DNA of 64,000 nt from Chondrocystis sp. NIES-4102 (GTDB taxonomy: Bacteria > Cyanobacteriota > Cyanobacteriia > Cyanobacteriales > Xenococcaceae). The notes under the pieces are model-generated. The model was not told the origin of the DNA. It made no database searches and saw only the letters and a list, made by a program, of their open reading frames with translations. The position numbers and the translations under genes are program-made. The stretch covers positions 2,170,001 to 2,234,000 of the forward strand of contig AP018281.1 in assembly GCA_002368355.1 (NCBI GenBank), read 5' to 3'. Positions 39,346 to 48,527 of this stretch are shown here, in pieces; position 1 is the stretch's first letter, and every line of letters starts with the position of its first letter.

Positions 39346-40068
39346 TTAGGGCTTTTGCCAAACTACTGAGTAACGCCAAAATAAGTGTTGCATGATCTTG
39401 GCTTTTTCTAGGAAGTTACTGTATATTTCTTTTGCTTGAGTGAGGGTGAGATATGTATCAGTACTGGCGTGTTTTTGCCAAGCTTCTAATTCTTCTTGGC
39501 TAGCTTTTAGTTTGCCATTAATTAATATTGTTAACAGTGGGTTAAGAACTAAAGAATTAATTTCGCGTAGGATATCTTGAGGATATTCATATCTAACTAA
39601 ATCCAAAATTACCAATTTTCCCTGACATTTTAAAGCAGATTTTAAACTCGGTAATAACTGATCTAAAGGTAAATGATGAACTGTGGCGATAGAGGCGATC
39701 GCGTCAAATTTCTCTAGAGGAAAATGCCACTTTAGAATATCACCAACCAAAAACTCAATATTTTGATATGCTTGAGAACGTTGTTTAGCAATTGCAATCA
39801 TTGTCGGTGACAAATCCAAAGCAATAACTTTATTAAAACGTTGGGCTAGCAAACGGGAAAAATCCCCTGTTCCACAACCTATATCAAGGGCAATATTACC
39901 TTTAATTGGTAATTGTTTCAGAAGAAAAGAATGATAATGCCGATTATGATCCCACAGCTTCTGTTCTAGTAAAGCAATGCGATCAAAATCCTGCTTAATT
40001 TTATTAATTAAATTATCATCCATTCTGCCAAATAACTTAGATAAGCTTATAGCGTATTTAAATTGCAT
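39346..40068 (-). CDS. Class I SAM-dependent methyltransferase
   Basis: The 240-aa protein has the Rossmann-type SAM site ALDIGCGTGDFSRLLA, then VIALDLSPTMIAIAKQ (motif II acidic residue) and FDAIASIATVHHLP. The substrate is unknown. It is transcribed in the same direction as the oxidase genes, 96 bp after ctaD and 161 bp before ctaE, so it may be part of that operon; quinone or haem methylation would be possible but nothing shows it. The far C-terminal part (LWRYSVVWQKP) is short and probably only completes the fold. Confidence 0.85.
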   Translation of the reverse strand: MQFKYAISLSKLFGRMDDNLINKIKQDFDRIALLEQKLWDHNRHYHSFLLKQLPIKGNIALDIGCGTGDFSRLLAQRFNKVIALDLSPTMIAIAKQRSQAYQNIEFLVGDILKWHFPLEKFDAIASIATVHHLPLDQLLPSLKSALKCQGKLVILDLVRYEYPQDILREINSLVLNPLLTILINGKLKASQEELEAWQKHASTDTYLTLTQAKEIYSNFLEKAKIMQHLFWRYSVVWQKP

Positions 40069-40164
40069 ACTATTCTTTTAGAAAATCAGGTTGAAACCCT
40101 TATCTAGACTCAGCCACTCAGCCACTCAACCAGTAATTTAAATGCGTAACAGCTTAGAAACAAC

Positions 40165-41805
40165 CTAACCCATATTCTGTGTCAAGGGTTCTTTTTTGCC
40201 ATATCCATAGGGTTCAGAAATAACTATTGGTGTTTCCTCAAAATTTTCTTCTTCTGGGGGTGAAGCAACCAGCCATTCCAAGCCGATCGCCCTCCAAGGG
40301 TTATTTCCTGCGGGTTTGCCCGAAATCCAAGAACTAACCATATTTAAGAGAAAAGGAATTACCGAAATACCCAATATAAACCCCCCAATACTTGCTAAAA
40401 CATTCCAAAAAGTAAATTCAGGATCGTAGGATGCAACACGGCGAGGCATACCCATTAAACCTACAGGGTGCATAGGTAGGAAGTTTAGCGCAGTACCAAT
40501 AAAAGATAAATAAAAGTGCAGCTTACCCAAGCCTTCATAATACATCTTGCCTGTCATCTTAGGAAACCAATGATAAATAGCTGCATAGGTAGCAAATACC
40601 ATTGAACCATACAAGACATAGTGGAAATGTCCCACAACAAAATAAGTATTGTTGACGTGGATATCAATAGGAGTCGATGCCAACATGATACCTGTGATAC
40701 CAGCAAACACAAAATTAACCAGCCCTCCAAGGGCAAATAACATCGGCGTATCCAGACGCAGTTTACCACCCCAAATTGTCGCCACCCAAGCAAAAACTTT
40801 AATCCCTGTGGGTACAGAAATCAACATGGTAGTTGCCATAAACAACATTCTCATCCAACCTGGAGTACCACTAGCAAACATATGGTGTACCCAAACAATG
40901 CCACTCAAACCAGTAATTACTACTGAAGAAACAGCAACAACTCTATAACCAAATAAGGGCTTGCGGGCGTAAACAGGAAATATCTCGGAAAAAATGCCAA
41001 ATGCGGGCAAAATAATTACATATACAGCAGGATGGGAGTAAAACCAGAAAAAATGCTGATATAAAACAGGATTACCACCTTGAACAGGATCAAAAAACGC
41101 TGTTCCAAAAGTAAGATCACACAGTAACATCACCGCCCCCGCCGTTAGGGCTGGCAAACCATATAATTGAATCAATTGGGCTGCTAAAACTGTCCAAACA
41201 AAAGCAGGAGTTTTAAACCAAGTCATCCCTGGGGCGCGCATCCGTACAATAGTTGTCACAAAATTGACAGCCCCCATGATCGAAGATACTCCAGAAAGGG
41301 CAACGGCTAATAACCAGAGGAATTGCCCGTTAATTAAGTTACCTGTAGGATTTTGTAAACTAACTGGCGGATAAGCCCACCAACCAGATTGAGAGGGGCC
41401 CCCTGGTACAAGAAAACTAATCGCGAGTAAAATTCCCACCACAGGAATCATCCAAAAAGCTGCTGCATTCAGACGGGGGAATGCCATGTCTTTCGCCCCA
41501 ATCATTAAAGGCACAAGATAGTTAGATAATCCCGTTAATACAGGAAAAGTCCAACCAAATAACATAATCGTACCGTGCATAGTAAACAAGGCGTTATAAA
41601 CGGTGCGATCTAATAAATCTGGTTCGGGTGTAATAAGTTCACCACGCATGATCATGGCAAAAATACCAGCCAGGAGGAAGAAGAAAAAGGAGGTAACTAA
41701 ATATTGAATGCCAATTACTTTATGATCGAGGCTAAAACTAAAGTATTTGCGCCATTTTGGAGGTGTTTCTTTAGTTATTTTTTGAGGGTTGGAAAGGGTA
41801 GTCAT
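40165..41805 (-). CDS. ctaD: Haem-copper oxidase subunit I, A2-type (ARTO)
   Basis: The 546-aa protein has twelve membrane segments. Haem and copper ligands are present: H77 (TMHGT), H258 in YSHPAVY, the pair in WVHHMF and the two in VGHFHYVL. In helix VI the usual E of HPEVY is replaced and the motif is YSHPAV, which defines A2-type oxidases, where Y and S take over the proton path. It reduces oxygen to water and pumps protons, in the cyanobacterial plasma or thylakoid membrane. It follows ctaC by 206 bp. Confidence 0.95.
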   Translation of the reverse strand: MTTLSNPQKITKETPPKWRKYFSFSLDHKVIGIQYLVTSFFFFLLAGIFAMIMRGELITPEPDLLDRTVYNALFTMHGTIMLFGWTFPVLTGLSNYLVPLMIGAKDMAFPRLNAAAFWMIPVVGILLAISFLVPGGPSQSGWWAYPPVSLQNPTGNLINGQFLWLLAVALSGVSSIMGAVNFVTTIVRMRAPGMTWFKTPAFVWTVLAAQLIQLYGLPALTAGAVMLLCDLTFGTAFFDPVQGGNPVLYQHFFWFYSHPAVYVIILPAFGIFSEIFPVYARKPLFGYRVVAVSSVVITGLSGIVWVHHMFASGTPGWMRMLFMATTMLISVPTGIKVFAWVATIWGGKLRLDTPMLFALGGLVNFVFAGITGIMLASTPIDIHVNNTYFVVGHFHYVLYGSMVFATYAAIYHWFPKMTGKMYYEGLGKLHFYLSFIGTALNFLPMHPVGLMGMPRRVASYDPEFTFWNVLASIGGFILGISVIPFLLNMVSSWISGKPAGNNPWRAIGLEWLVASPPEEENFEETPIVISEPYGYGKKEPLTQNMG

Positions 41806-42011
41806 AAATTAGTAGTGATCATTAATTGAACAATTGATAAATATATCTGTGATCCTTATCAACTCTTTTAGTCTCGCGCTTAGGTTTTGGTTGGTTGGCT
41901 GTGATATGTCTATTTTTTTAGGATGACTTCAAGAATCCCTTGTTTTAGACATAATTAACCAATTACTTTTGATAATCGATTGGTTTTGTTATAAGCCAAA
42001 ATCCCAACCAA

Positions 42012-42905
42012 TTAAGGATGATAATTAACCATAGGTGACGGGGCTGGTACAACAGTATCCCAGATAGCGATCGCGTCTTTTTGTTCTCTTTGGGCGTATT
42101 CACTAGCTGCTTGATTGGGTGCGGGGGTTGGTTTCTGTCTTTTGGCTTGATTTAACCAGCGATCGTAGTCTTCGCTATTTTCCACAACCACATCAGTTTG
42201 CATCGCAGCAAAATATGTACCGCTATATTGGGAGTCTCGCAGACGATATCTACCAATTTTGATCGGAGTAAATTCAAAGTCAACAGTTTTAGGAGGAATA
42301 ATATCTTGTTTAACTCTGAATGCAGGAATATAAAAACCGTGAATAACATCCTGCGATCGCATGGTTAAATGTACCCTTTGATCTACAGGTAAATGTAATT
42401 CTGTACTAGTAACATTTTTATCTGGGTAATGAAACACCCATGCCCATTGTTTAGAATCTACCTCTATATTGGTGGTTGCTTCGCTACTTAACCCTGTATC
42501 CGCATAGGCTGATGGCATCATATGGGGTAGATGGGCAATTTCTGTTGGGCCATGCAAATCCATTTTATCGTAGGTTTGATAGCTCAAAGTAGCAATAATA
42601 AATACCAAGACTAAAGGTATTGCTGTCCAAATAATTTCTAGCTTGATGTTACCTTCTATTGGTGGCCCATCACTAGTATCGTATCTACCTGCTCGATGTA
42701 CGATTATGTTATAGATAATTGCCCCTGTAACCCCCAAAAAGATAAATGTACCGATCGCAGTTAATAGACTAAACAGATTATCGATTAAAACTGCTTCAGC
42801 CGAAGCTTGAGGAGGCAACCAGGAATAAGCAATTTGTCCCATCCAGACACTCATTGCCACTACAACTAAAGTGATCGCACTGATAATTATTATTTTAGTT
42901 CTCAC
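42012..42905 (-). CDS. ctaC: Oxidase subunit II without the CuA site (ARTO type)
   Basis: The 297-aa protein has an N-terminal signal/anchor, two membrane segments and a cupredoxin-like domain (IEVDSKQWAWVFHYP). At residues 221-235 the sequence is RLRDSQYSGTYFAAM, where CuA-containing subunits have C-S-E-x-C-x-x-x-H-x-x-M: both cysteines, the E and the second H are gone. The first H (VIHGFYIP) and the M remain. Loss of CuA is the mark of the cyanobacterial alternative respiratory terminal oxidase, thought to take electrons from quinol or another non-cytochrome-c donor. It starts 9 bp after a DUF2231 gene. Confidence 0.93.
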   Translation of the reverse strand: MRTKIIIISAITLVVVAMSVWMGQIAYSWLPPQASAEAVLIDNLFSLLTAIGTFIFLGVTGAIIYNIIVHRAGRYDTSDGPPIEGNIKLEIIWTAIPLVLVFIIATLSYQTYDKMDLHGPTEIAHLPHMMPSAYADTGLSSEATTNIEVDSKQWAWVFHYPDKNVTSTELHLPVDQRVHLTMRSQDVIHGFYIPAFRVKQDIIPPKTVDFEFTPIKIGRYRLRDSQYSGTYFAAMQTDVVVENSEDYDRWLNQAKRQKPTPAPNQAASEYAQREQKDAIAIWDTVVPAPSPMVNYHP

Positions 42906-42914
42906 AAAACATCC

Positions 42915-43514
42915 TCATCTCAATAAAACATTGGGGTCTTGTCCTAGACGTAATAGATTGTCTGCGGTGTTATGAACGCCAAATTCAGCAGCTAATTGCG
43001 CTCCTAAAGTCCCATGTACATACATAATAAACATAATGGCAAGACCAGCCAGTAAATATCGCCACTGTACCTGTCTACTGGTATCATTACGCCAAACATA
43101 ACGCTGAAAACCTCGCCAGATAGTCATTCCCACAATCGCAGCCAGGAGAAATACCCCACCAACCCCATGCCATAGCATAGTTTCCATCGCCCCCAGACCC
43201 CAAGCACTTATAACATCTGGAGTGGAATCTACTAACATGATTTCATAAAAACCAAATCCCACGGTGAAAAAGGTAATAATCGCAGCACCCAGCATATTGT
43301 ACCAACCCACATCAAAGAAATTAGCGCGAGTTGCAGGAATTGCTAAATATTTAAATATAGTGCGGTCAAAGGGAAATAGGACACCCACAATATCAAAAGC
43401 AATCCCAATAATGAATAAGCCTAAAGTTAAATGTACTAAATTCGGATGAATTGGAATTGGGTAAGGTAGCCCATTTGCCCCTAAATCTAATTGATTAATT
43501 AATTCTGGATTCAT
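42915..43514 (-). CDS. DUF2231-type membrane protein, 199 aa
   Basis: The protein has about four or five membrane segments and the DUF2231 signature around IHPNLVHLTLGLFIIG, with histidines placed in the first helix. Further histidines (MLWHGVGGVF, MYVHGTLGAQ) could bind haem. It lies directly before ctaC and after a shorter DUF2231 gene, in one operon. Members of this family often accompany terminal oxidases; a haem-binding or electron-entry role is an inference. Confidence 0.85.
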   Translation of the reverse strand: MNPELINQLDLGANGLPYPIPIHPNLVHLTLGLFIIGIAFDIVGVLFPFDRTIFKYLAIPATRANFFDVGWYNMLGAAIITFFTVGFGFYEIMLVDSTPDVISAWGLGAMETMLWHGVGGVFLLAAIVGMTIWRGFQRYVWRNDTSRQVQWRYLLAGLAIMFIMYVHGTLGAQLAAEFGVHNTADNLLRLGQDPNVLLR

Positions 43515-43564
43515 ATCTTAGTTATTAGGTGTGAATAGAAAAGAGAAAAGACCAATAACAAAAA

Positions 43565-44065
43565 TTATAGTAATCCTTCTTTAGCTGCTTCGACTAAGGG
43601 AACTGTATGTAGACCGTAAACCCACACCAATTTATCCCCTAAATACACTTGGTAAAATACTAAACCTGTCAAGAGTAAGCCGACACCCAAATAAGCTACA
43701 GGTACTTTTTGAGAGTCTTGAGAACGAATTACATATCGCCAACCTGTAATGGCTGCAATGATCCCTGATAACGACCAACCAATCAACGTATGCAAATTCA
43801 ATACTGGTTCAACTGCGTCATAAGCGATCGCTAATCCTGCTTCTATCTGTCCGAAAATGATGGCAATAAAAATTGCAATAGTAGCAAAAAACATATTCCA
43901 CCAGCTAACCTCGTACAATCGATAGTTTTTGCTGAAATAGCCGATCACATCGCACAAAAAAGCAAATAAAACCATCGCGATTACAAAATGAACCACGATC
44001 GGGTGAATTGTATCAGGATAGGGTAAATTGTGGTCGTTTAGCGGTGGTAGTAAATTTTCTAACAT
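43565..44065 (-). CDS. DUF2231-type membrane protein, 166 aa
   Basis: A shorter paralogue of the next gene: IHPIVVHFVIAMVLFAFL carries the same paired histidines, followed by four membrane segments and a histidine in LNLHTLIGWSLSG. It is the first gene of the oxidase operon, 50 bp before the 199-aa paralogue. The two may form a heterodimer in the membrane. Function is unknown. Confidence 0.85.
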   Translation of the reverse strand: MLENLLPPLNDHNLPYPDTIHPIVVHFVIAMVLFAFLCDVIGYFSKNYRLYEVSWWNMFFATIAIFIAIIFGQIEAGLAIAYDAVEPVLNLHTLIGWSLSGIIAAITGWRYVIRSQDSQKVPVAYLGVGLLLTGLVFYQVYLGDKLVWVYGLHTVPLVEAAKEGLL

Positions 44066-44322
44066 CTGTATTTTTTTTTAACGCAACAAAAATCGAAGAT
44101 TATCAAGATATCTAACAAATTCTCTAGAATTCGGCAGACTCTTTTTACTATTACATTTTTTATTTTCTCTTCACCCCCGATAGTCGGGTTAATCAGGAAG
44201 TTTGAAAACAACTACTATTTAACGTACAAGTCTTTACATAACCTTTAAATTATATAGTTATGCTTTTATTATAGTTATAAAGATCTCGGCAAATCTGGTA
44301 TTCAGGTTTATTTAATTACTGG

Positions 44323-44462
44323 GGAGACAGGAGAGGGGAGACAGGAGACAGGAGACAGGAGAGGGAAGACAGAAGACAGGAGCGATGCAGCACGGTCTTG
44401 GGGGTTTCCCCCGTATTGGACTGCATCAAGAAGACAGAAGACAGAAGTCAGGAGTCAGGAGA
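44323..44462. repeat. Degenerate tandem repeat tract of GAGACAGGA/GAAGACAGA type
   Basis: About 140 bp of imperfect units such as GGGGAGACAGGA, GAGACAGG, AGACAGAAG and GTCAGGAGTCAGGA. The same kind of unit appears inverted at 62669-62708, so it is a dispersed genomic repeat. It is interrupted by a 43-bp hairpin. Confidence 0.8.
44385..44427. repeat. Hairpin-forming insertion inside the repeat tract
   Basis: GATGCAG at 44385-44391 and CTGCATC at 44421-44427 are exact inverted copies, and the interior has GGGG-TTT-CCCC at 44401-44411. Repeats of the tract resume on both sides. It looks like a small miniature-transposon-like or REP-like unit. Confidence 0.65.
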
Positions 44463-44600
44463 AGCCAAAAGCTAACAGCTAAAAAATATCGAGCATTCCT
44501 ATAGTTTTGTACTTTAGCAAAAAACCAAGTTTAAAAAAGTTTGCAGAACTACTAACCAATTGTTTAAACTGATGGGGTTAATTTAGCCAGTTATGATGAT

Positions 44601-45032
44601 ATGAAGCTTGGGAATTACAAACAAATTCCAACTATTGCAGCCTTAATGCAGCCATTTCCTTATTTTGCAGAACCTGATACACCTGTTACAGAAATACTCA
44701 GAATAATGAATGAACATGATATACGTCATCTGCCAATTAAACAAAGCGATCGCATTATCGGTATTGTTTCCGAAAGAGATTTACATTGGGTAGCTAATTC
44801 CAAACTAGTTTCAATAGTTAATCACGATATCCCCGTTGCCCACGTAATGACCTACAATCCATATCAAGTAGATATCAATACCCCTCTTACCAAGGTAATA
44901 TTTGAAATGACACAACAAAAAATAGGTGCTGCAATAGTTACCAGTTCAGATAGACTTGCAGGTATTGTAACAACCATCGATATCGCTCAGGCATTAGGTG
45001 AGCTTTTAGAATCCCAATTCAACTATTATTAA
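44601..45032 (+). CDS. Two-CBS-domain protein
   Basis: The 143-aa protein is a pair of CBS motifs: ILRIMNEHDIRHLPIKQSDRIIGIVSERDL, then VIFEMTQQKIGAAIVTSSDRLAGIVTTIDI (each described, not listed in full: the first spans about residues 33-65, the second about 92-125). Such stand-alone pairs bind adenosine nucleotides and modulate partners. Its stop overlaps the convergent cysteine synthase stop by 4 bp. No partner domain is fused. Confidence 0.88.
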   Translation: MKLGNYKQIPTIAALMQPFPYFAEPDTPVTEILRIMNEHDIRHLPIKQSDRIIGIVSERDLHWVANSKLVSIVNHDIPVAHVMTYNPYQVDINTPLTKVIFEMTQQKIGAAIVTSSDRLAGIVTTIDIAQALGELLESQFNYY

Positions 45033-46000
45033 CATAAACCCTTAGAGGCTAACCATTCCCGATTATACAAACGAGACTGATAACGTGCGCCACCGTCACA
45101 GAGAATAGTAACAATAGTATGACCTGGGCCCATTTGTTTTGCCAAAGCAACGGCAGCAGCCACATTAATACCTACCGAACCACCCATAAATAAACCGTCT
45201 TGATGGAGTAACTGATCAAGTACCTCTAGACAAGAGCGATCGTCAATTTGAATAGCATCATCCATCGGCGCGCCTACCATATTACCTGTAATGCGACTAT
45301 TGCCTATACCTTCAGTGATCGAACTGCCTTCTATTTTTATTTCCCCAGTTTTAACGTAGCTATACAACCCACTACCCATCGGATCTGCCACCACACAACG
45401 AATATTAGGGTTTTTCTCCTTTAAAAACATTGATACTCCTGCATAAGTACCCCCAGTACCAGTCGCTGTTACCCAAGCATCCACTTTTCCATTAGTTTGC
45501 GCCCAAATCTCGGCTGCGGTGGTTTCATAGTGCGCCCGACGATTAGCCAGATTCTCGAATTGATTAGCCCAGATAGCATTATCTAATTCTGCTGCGACTC
45601 TCCCAGACATCTTGACATAATTATTAGGATCTTTATAAGGTACAGCAGGGACAAGGCGAACTTCTGCCCCCAAAATCCTTAAAGTATCAATTTTTTCTTG
45701 TGATTGAGTTTCGGGAATAATAATTAAGCACTTATAGCCTTTTGCATTACAAATATGTGCCAAACCTATACCCGTATTACCTGCTGTCCCCTCAACTACC
45801 GTACCACCAGGTTTTAATATCCCTTGTTTTTCTGCATCTTCGATAATATATAAGGCTGCGCGATCCTTTACCGAACCACCAGGATTAAGAAATTCAGCTT
45901 TACCTAGGATTTCACACCCCGTCTCTTGACTAAAACTATTAAGACGAATTAGAGGCGTATTACCAATCGTTGCCACAAAACCTTTTTTGATATCCATCAT
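45029..46000 (-). CDS. Cysteine synthase (O-acetylserine sulfhydrylase)
   Basis: The 323-aa PLP enzyme has the lysine in NPGGSVKDRAA, the substrate loop EGTAGNTGIGLA and the phosphate-binding loop GTGGTYAGV. It makes cysteine from O-acetylserine and sulphide. The loop has T where many CysK have S (TSGNTG), so CysK versus CysM is not certain; cyanobacteria usually keep several paralogues. Two ATG codons start the frame (MMDIKKG). It is convergent with the CBS gene and 64 bp after the permease gene end in the other direction of reading. Confidence 0.9.
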   Translation of the reverse strand: MMDIKKGFVATIGNTPLIRLNSFSQETGCEILGKAEFLNPGGSVKDRAALYIIEDAEKQGILKPGGTVVEGTAGNTGIGLAHICNAKGYKCLIIIPETQSQEKIDTLRILGAEVRLVPAVPYKDPNNYVKMSGRVAAELDNAIWANQFENLANRRAHYETTAAEIWAQTNGKVDAWVTATGTGGTYAGVSMFLKEKNPNIRCVVADPMGSGLYSYVKTGEIKIEGSSITEGIGNSRITGNMVGAPMDDAIQIDDRSCLEVLDQLLHQDGLFMGGSVGINVAAAVALAKQMGPGHTIVTILCDGGARYQSRLYNREWLASKGLC

Positions 46001-46064
46001 CTATAAAAAGTAAATATAATCAACTTATTAATTTTTAGGTTAACTGAATTTCACTAATAATTGC

Positions 46065-47183
46065 TTATTGATTATCCTGTTTAATTACTTTCTCAGACTT
46101 TTGAATTAGCATCGCTTCATAACGTCCCTCAGCTAGTAACTTAGGTTTGACATACAAATTTTCCAGTAAAACACCCATTCCTGCTATCCAAGGAGGAACA
46201 ATAATCGCCCCAATAATGCCTAATACCTGTGTTCCACCCAATACTGCTAATAATTGATAGAGAGGGGAGACTTTAACAGAATTACCAACCAACAAAGGAT
46301 CTAAAACATAAGTTTCCAAATTTTGCACAATTACAAATAACAGCAATACCCAAACAAAAGTCAGCCCTCCTTGGGAGACAGCGACAATTAAAGCTGGTAC
46401 TGCGCCTAAAACAGGGCCAAAAAAGGGAATAAGATTAGTAAAGCCTGCAATTACTCCTAACCCCAAAGCTAATTCTGACAAACCGAGAAATCTGAGGCTG
46501 ATACTGATAACTAAACCCAAAATAGCAGAAACGACGATGCGCCCTTGAATATAACCACCCATTCTTTTAGCAACAGGTTCAATTTGTGCTGCTAAGTTAT
46601 AGTCCCAAGGTTCAGGAAAAAGATTGATAATATCTTCTAATAGTTGCTTGGAAGCGGAAAGCATATAAGCAGAAAGCAATAAGGCTAAAAAAGCTGTAAA
46701 TACACTCCCGATAATGCCTCTTGTAAGACTGTAGGAACGAATTACTAATTGTTGACTAGATCTAATAGCCCATGAGGTTAAACCCTGGACATCTAGCAAT
46801 TGGTTAATAATACCAGGCTCACCTGTTTCACTTATCCCAAAACGCAGAATGAAATCAGATAAAAGTAGTTGCAAGGTGTCTAGGTAGTAGGGTAATTTGC
46901 CAATTAAGCTTTGGATCTGCTCTACTACTGTTGGGCCAACAATTAACCCAAAACCTGTTAAAGTGGCGATTAGACCTGCATAAACACTTAAAACAGCTAA
47001 TAAACGGGGAATTCCGAGTTTTTGGGTGGTATTGACGATCGGAGCTAAAGTTGCAGCGATCACTATAGCAATCATTAGTGCAATCAATAAAGTTCTTAAC
47101 TGCCACAGTAGAATTAATAATAGGGGCAGCAGTACTAGCAAAATAATATCAGTTAGGGAAATAGAAAGCCGTTGATTAGTCAT
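46065..47183 (-). CDS. AI-2E family (PerM/TqsA-like) membrane transporter
   Basis: The 372-aa protein has about eight membrane segments in the order typical of the family: three at the N-terminus, then a soluble stretch with IQSLIGKLPYYLDTLQ, and later LGVIAGFTNLIPFFGPVLGAVPALI and LDPLLVGNSVKVSPL. Members export small molecules or ions; the true substrate is unknown in cyanobacteria. It may be cotranscribed with the cysteine synthase (64 bp apart, same direction). Confidence 0.88.
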   Translation of the reverse strand: MTNQRLSISLTDIILLVLLPLLLILLWQLRTLLIALMIAIVIAATLAPIVNTTQKLGIPRLLAVLSVYAGLIATLTGFGLIVGPTVVEQIQSLIGKLPYYLDTLQLLLSDFILRFGISETGEPGIINQLLDVQGLTSWAIRSSQQLVIRSYSLTRGIIGSVFTAFLALLLSAYMLSASKQLLEDIINLFPEPWDYNLAAQIEPVAKRMGGYIQGRIVVSAILGLVISISLRFLGLSELALGLGVIAGFTNLIPFFGPVLGAVPALIVAVSQGGLTFVWVLLLFVIVQNLETYVLDPLLVGNSVKVSPLYQLLAVLGGTQVLGIIGAIIVPPWIAGMGVLLENLYVKPKLLAEGRYEAMLIQKSEKVIKQDNQ

Positions 47184-47394
47184 GTAGTAAAAGCTTGAAG
47201 CTAATAAACCATTAAGCTGTATAAATTAATAGCAGATTTTCTTTTAGTTTTACACAAGTAGGGAATGATACTTAGCTGTTTTCTTGGTTTCAAGCAATTT
47301 TTCAACTTAACTTTTTGAGATGATGAAATATCAGGCAGGTTTCGCCCAAAATTAAGTTATAAATCCTGAGAACTTTTTGGTAATAAATAAATGA

Positions 47395-47577
47395 TTCGTT
47401 AATTTCTTAACTAATGGCTTTACTTTTAATGATCCCTCTATTACTGGCGGTAGCGTCATTGCTAATTTAACAGGGGTTGCACCTAATTTGATTGGTTGGG
47501 ATGACTTTGTGTTCAGTGAAGTTATTTCACCTACTAATATGAGGAGTGCGGAAATTGATAAGGCAGCTTTAGCTTAA
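47395..47577 (+). pseudogene. C-terminal gene fragment without a start
   Basis: An open frame gives NGFTFNDPSITGGSVIANLT, then LIGWDDFVFSEV and ends EIDKAALA. It has no start codon after an upstream TGA at 47392. The composition looks like a secreted, beta-rich protein tail. The rest of the 561-bp gap (47184-47744) shows nothing else I can support. Confidence 0.3.
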
Positions 47578-47744
47578 TGGTACTTTTATACTTGGCTTAT
47601 ATATTAATGGTTTGAAAGGTCAGCTATTCAATAGTTAATGGTCTTTGCTCAAGGTTATATTTAAATATCGCGATCGCTCTTTTTGTTAAAGTAATTTCTC
47701 AAATATAGGGCGATCGCCAATCCTGTTTCTGGTTTTTTACTCAG

Positions 47745-48506
47745 TTAAACTAAAGATAATTCTATTTTTTCTCCTGACTGTGGATCTATTGCTCTAGTTG
47801 TCAGGTTATTTGCTTGTAAAAGCTGGTTGAAATCTTCGATCGTACCATCTGATTTTAAAACTGACATCACTAAACCCTGGAAATCTATGTCTCCCCCCGC
47901 AGCCGTACCAATAATTACTTGGGGTTTTAAGACTTTACAGATCTCTAAAGCTGCATTTTGTCCTTTGATTACTGCGCCTAATAAAGGTAACTTTAAATTA
48001 GTAATTGGAGCAAGAACTACATCTATCGGTGCTGCTTGCTTAAGTGTTTCTGAATGATATCCGTGGGGTTCGTAATAGATAGTTTTACCAGATCTTAACC
48101 CTTTGATAATGTAACCATTTTCGATTAATGTCGGCCCAATGGGCGATCCTGGGACAGCCTGTATCTCTAAGTTTTCCCCTAATTGAATGCTTTGCTGATG
48201 CTTTAAGATATTTACAGTATTGTATCCCAACCCCTGGACTACTTTTGCTGCATTGGCAGATGCCACAACAGGGATATTTTTATCTAATTCCTTGAGAGTG
48301 GGAGGATGAGCGTGATCCTCCAAACCTTGGGATAAGAGAATTAAGTCGATATTTTCAGGAATGGGGTGGGGCTTATTTTTTTTTCCTTGAAATAGCCAAC
48401 TAAAATTACCAAAGGTTAAATCACCCACTAGCCAGGGATCAAGTAAGATACGTTGACCATCAATTTCTATCAGCCAGGAATTACTATCGAAATAAGTAAA
48501 ATTCAT
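47745..48506 (-). CDS. Metallo-beta-lactamase-fold protein with degenerate metal site
   Basis: The protein (253 aa from the ATG at 48506; an upstream ATG at 48527 adds 7 residues) has the MBL layout: FDSNSWLIEIDGQRILLDPW at the start, then a region around residues 66-74 of the longer form, LSQGLEDHAH, where canonical enzymes have HxHxDH. Only the DH part remains. Later YYEPHGYH and VVLAPI follow the fold. It could bind one metal or none. Such proteins are found in cyanobacteria and plastids without an assigned function. I prefer the second start because family members begin close to this strand. Confidence 0.8.
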   Translation of the reverse strand: MNFTYFDSNSWLIEIDGQRILLDPWLVGDLTFGNFSWLFQGKKNKPHPIPENIDLILLSQGLEDHAHPPTLKELDKNIPVVASANAAKVVQGLGYNTVNILKHQQSIQLGENLEIQAVPGSPIGPTLIENGYIIKGLRSGKTIYYEPHGYHSETLKQAAPIDVVLAPITNLKLPLLGAVIKGQNAALEICKVLKPQVIIGTAAGGDIDFQGLVMSVLKSDGTIEDFNQLLQANNLTTRAIDPQSGEKIELSLV

Positions 48507-48527
48507 AAATTGTCTTCTGCTATACAC

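Larger units (their letters stand above)
44066..44600. other. Intergenic region upstream of the oxidase operon and CBS gene
   Basis: This 535-bp gap lies between two divergent genes. It holds AT-rich DNA near 44100-44300, presumably the oxidase operon promoter, and the repeat tract and hairpin described separately. No open frame of note. Confidence 0.6.
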
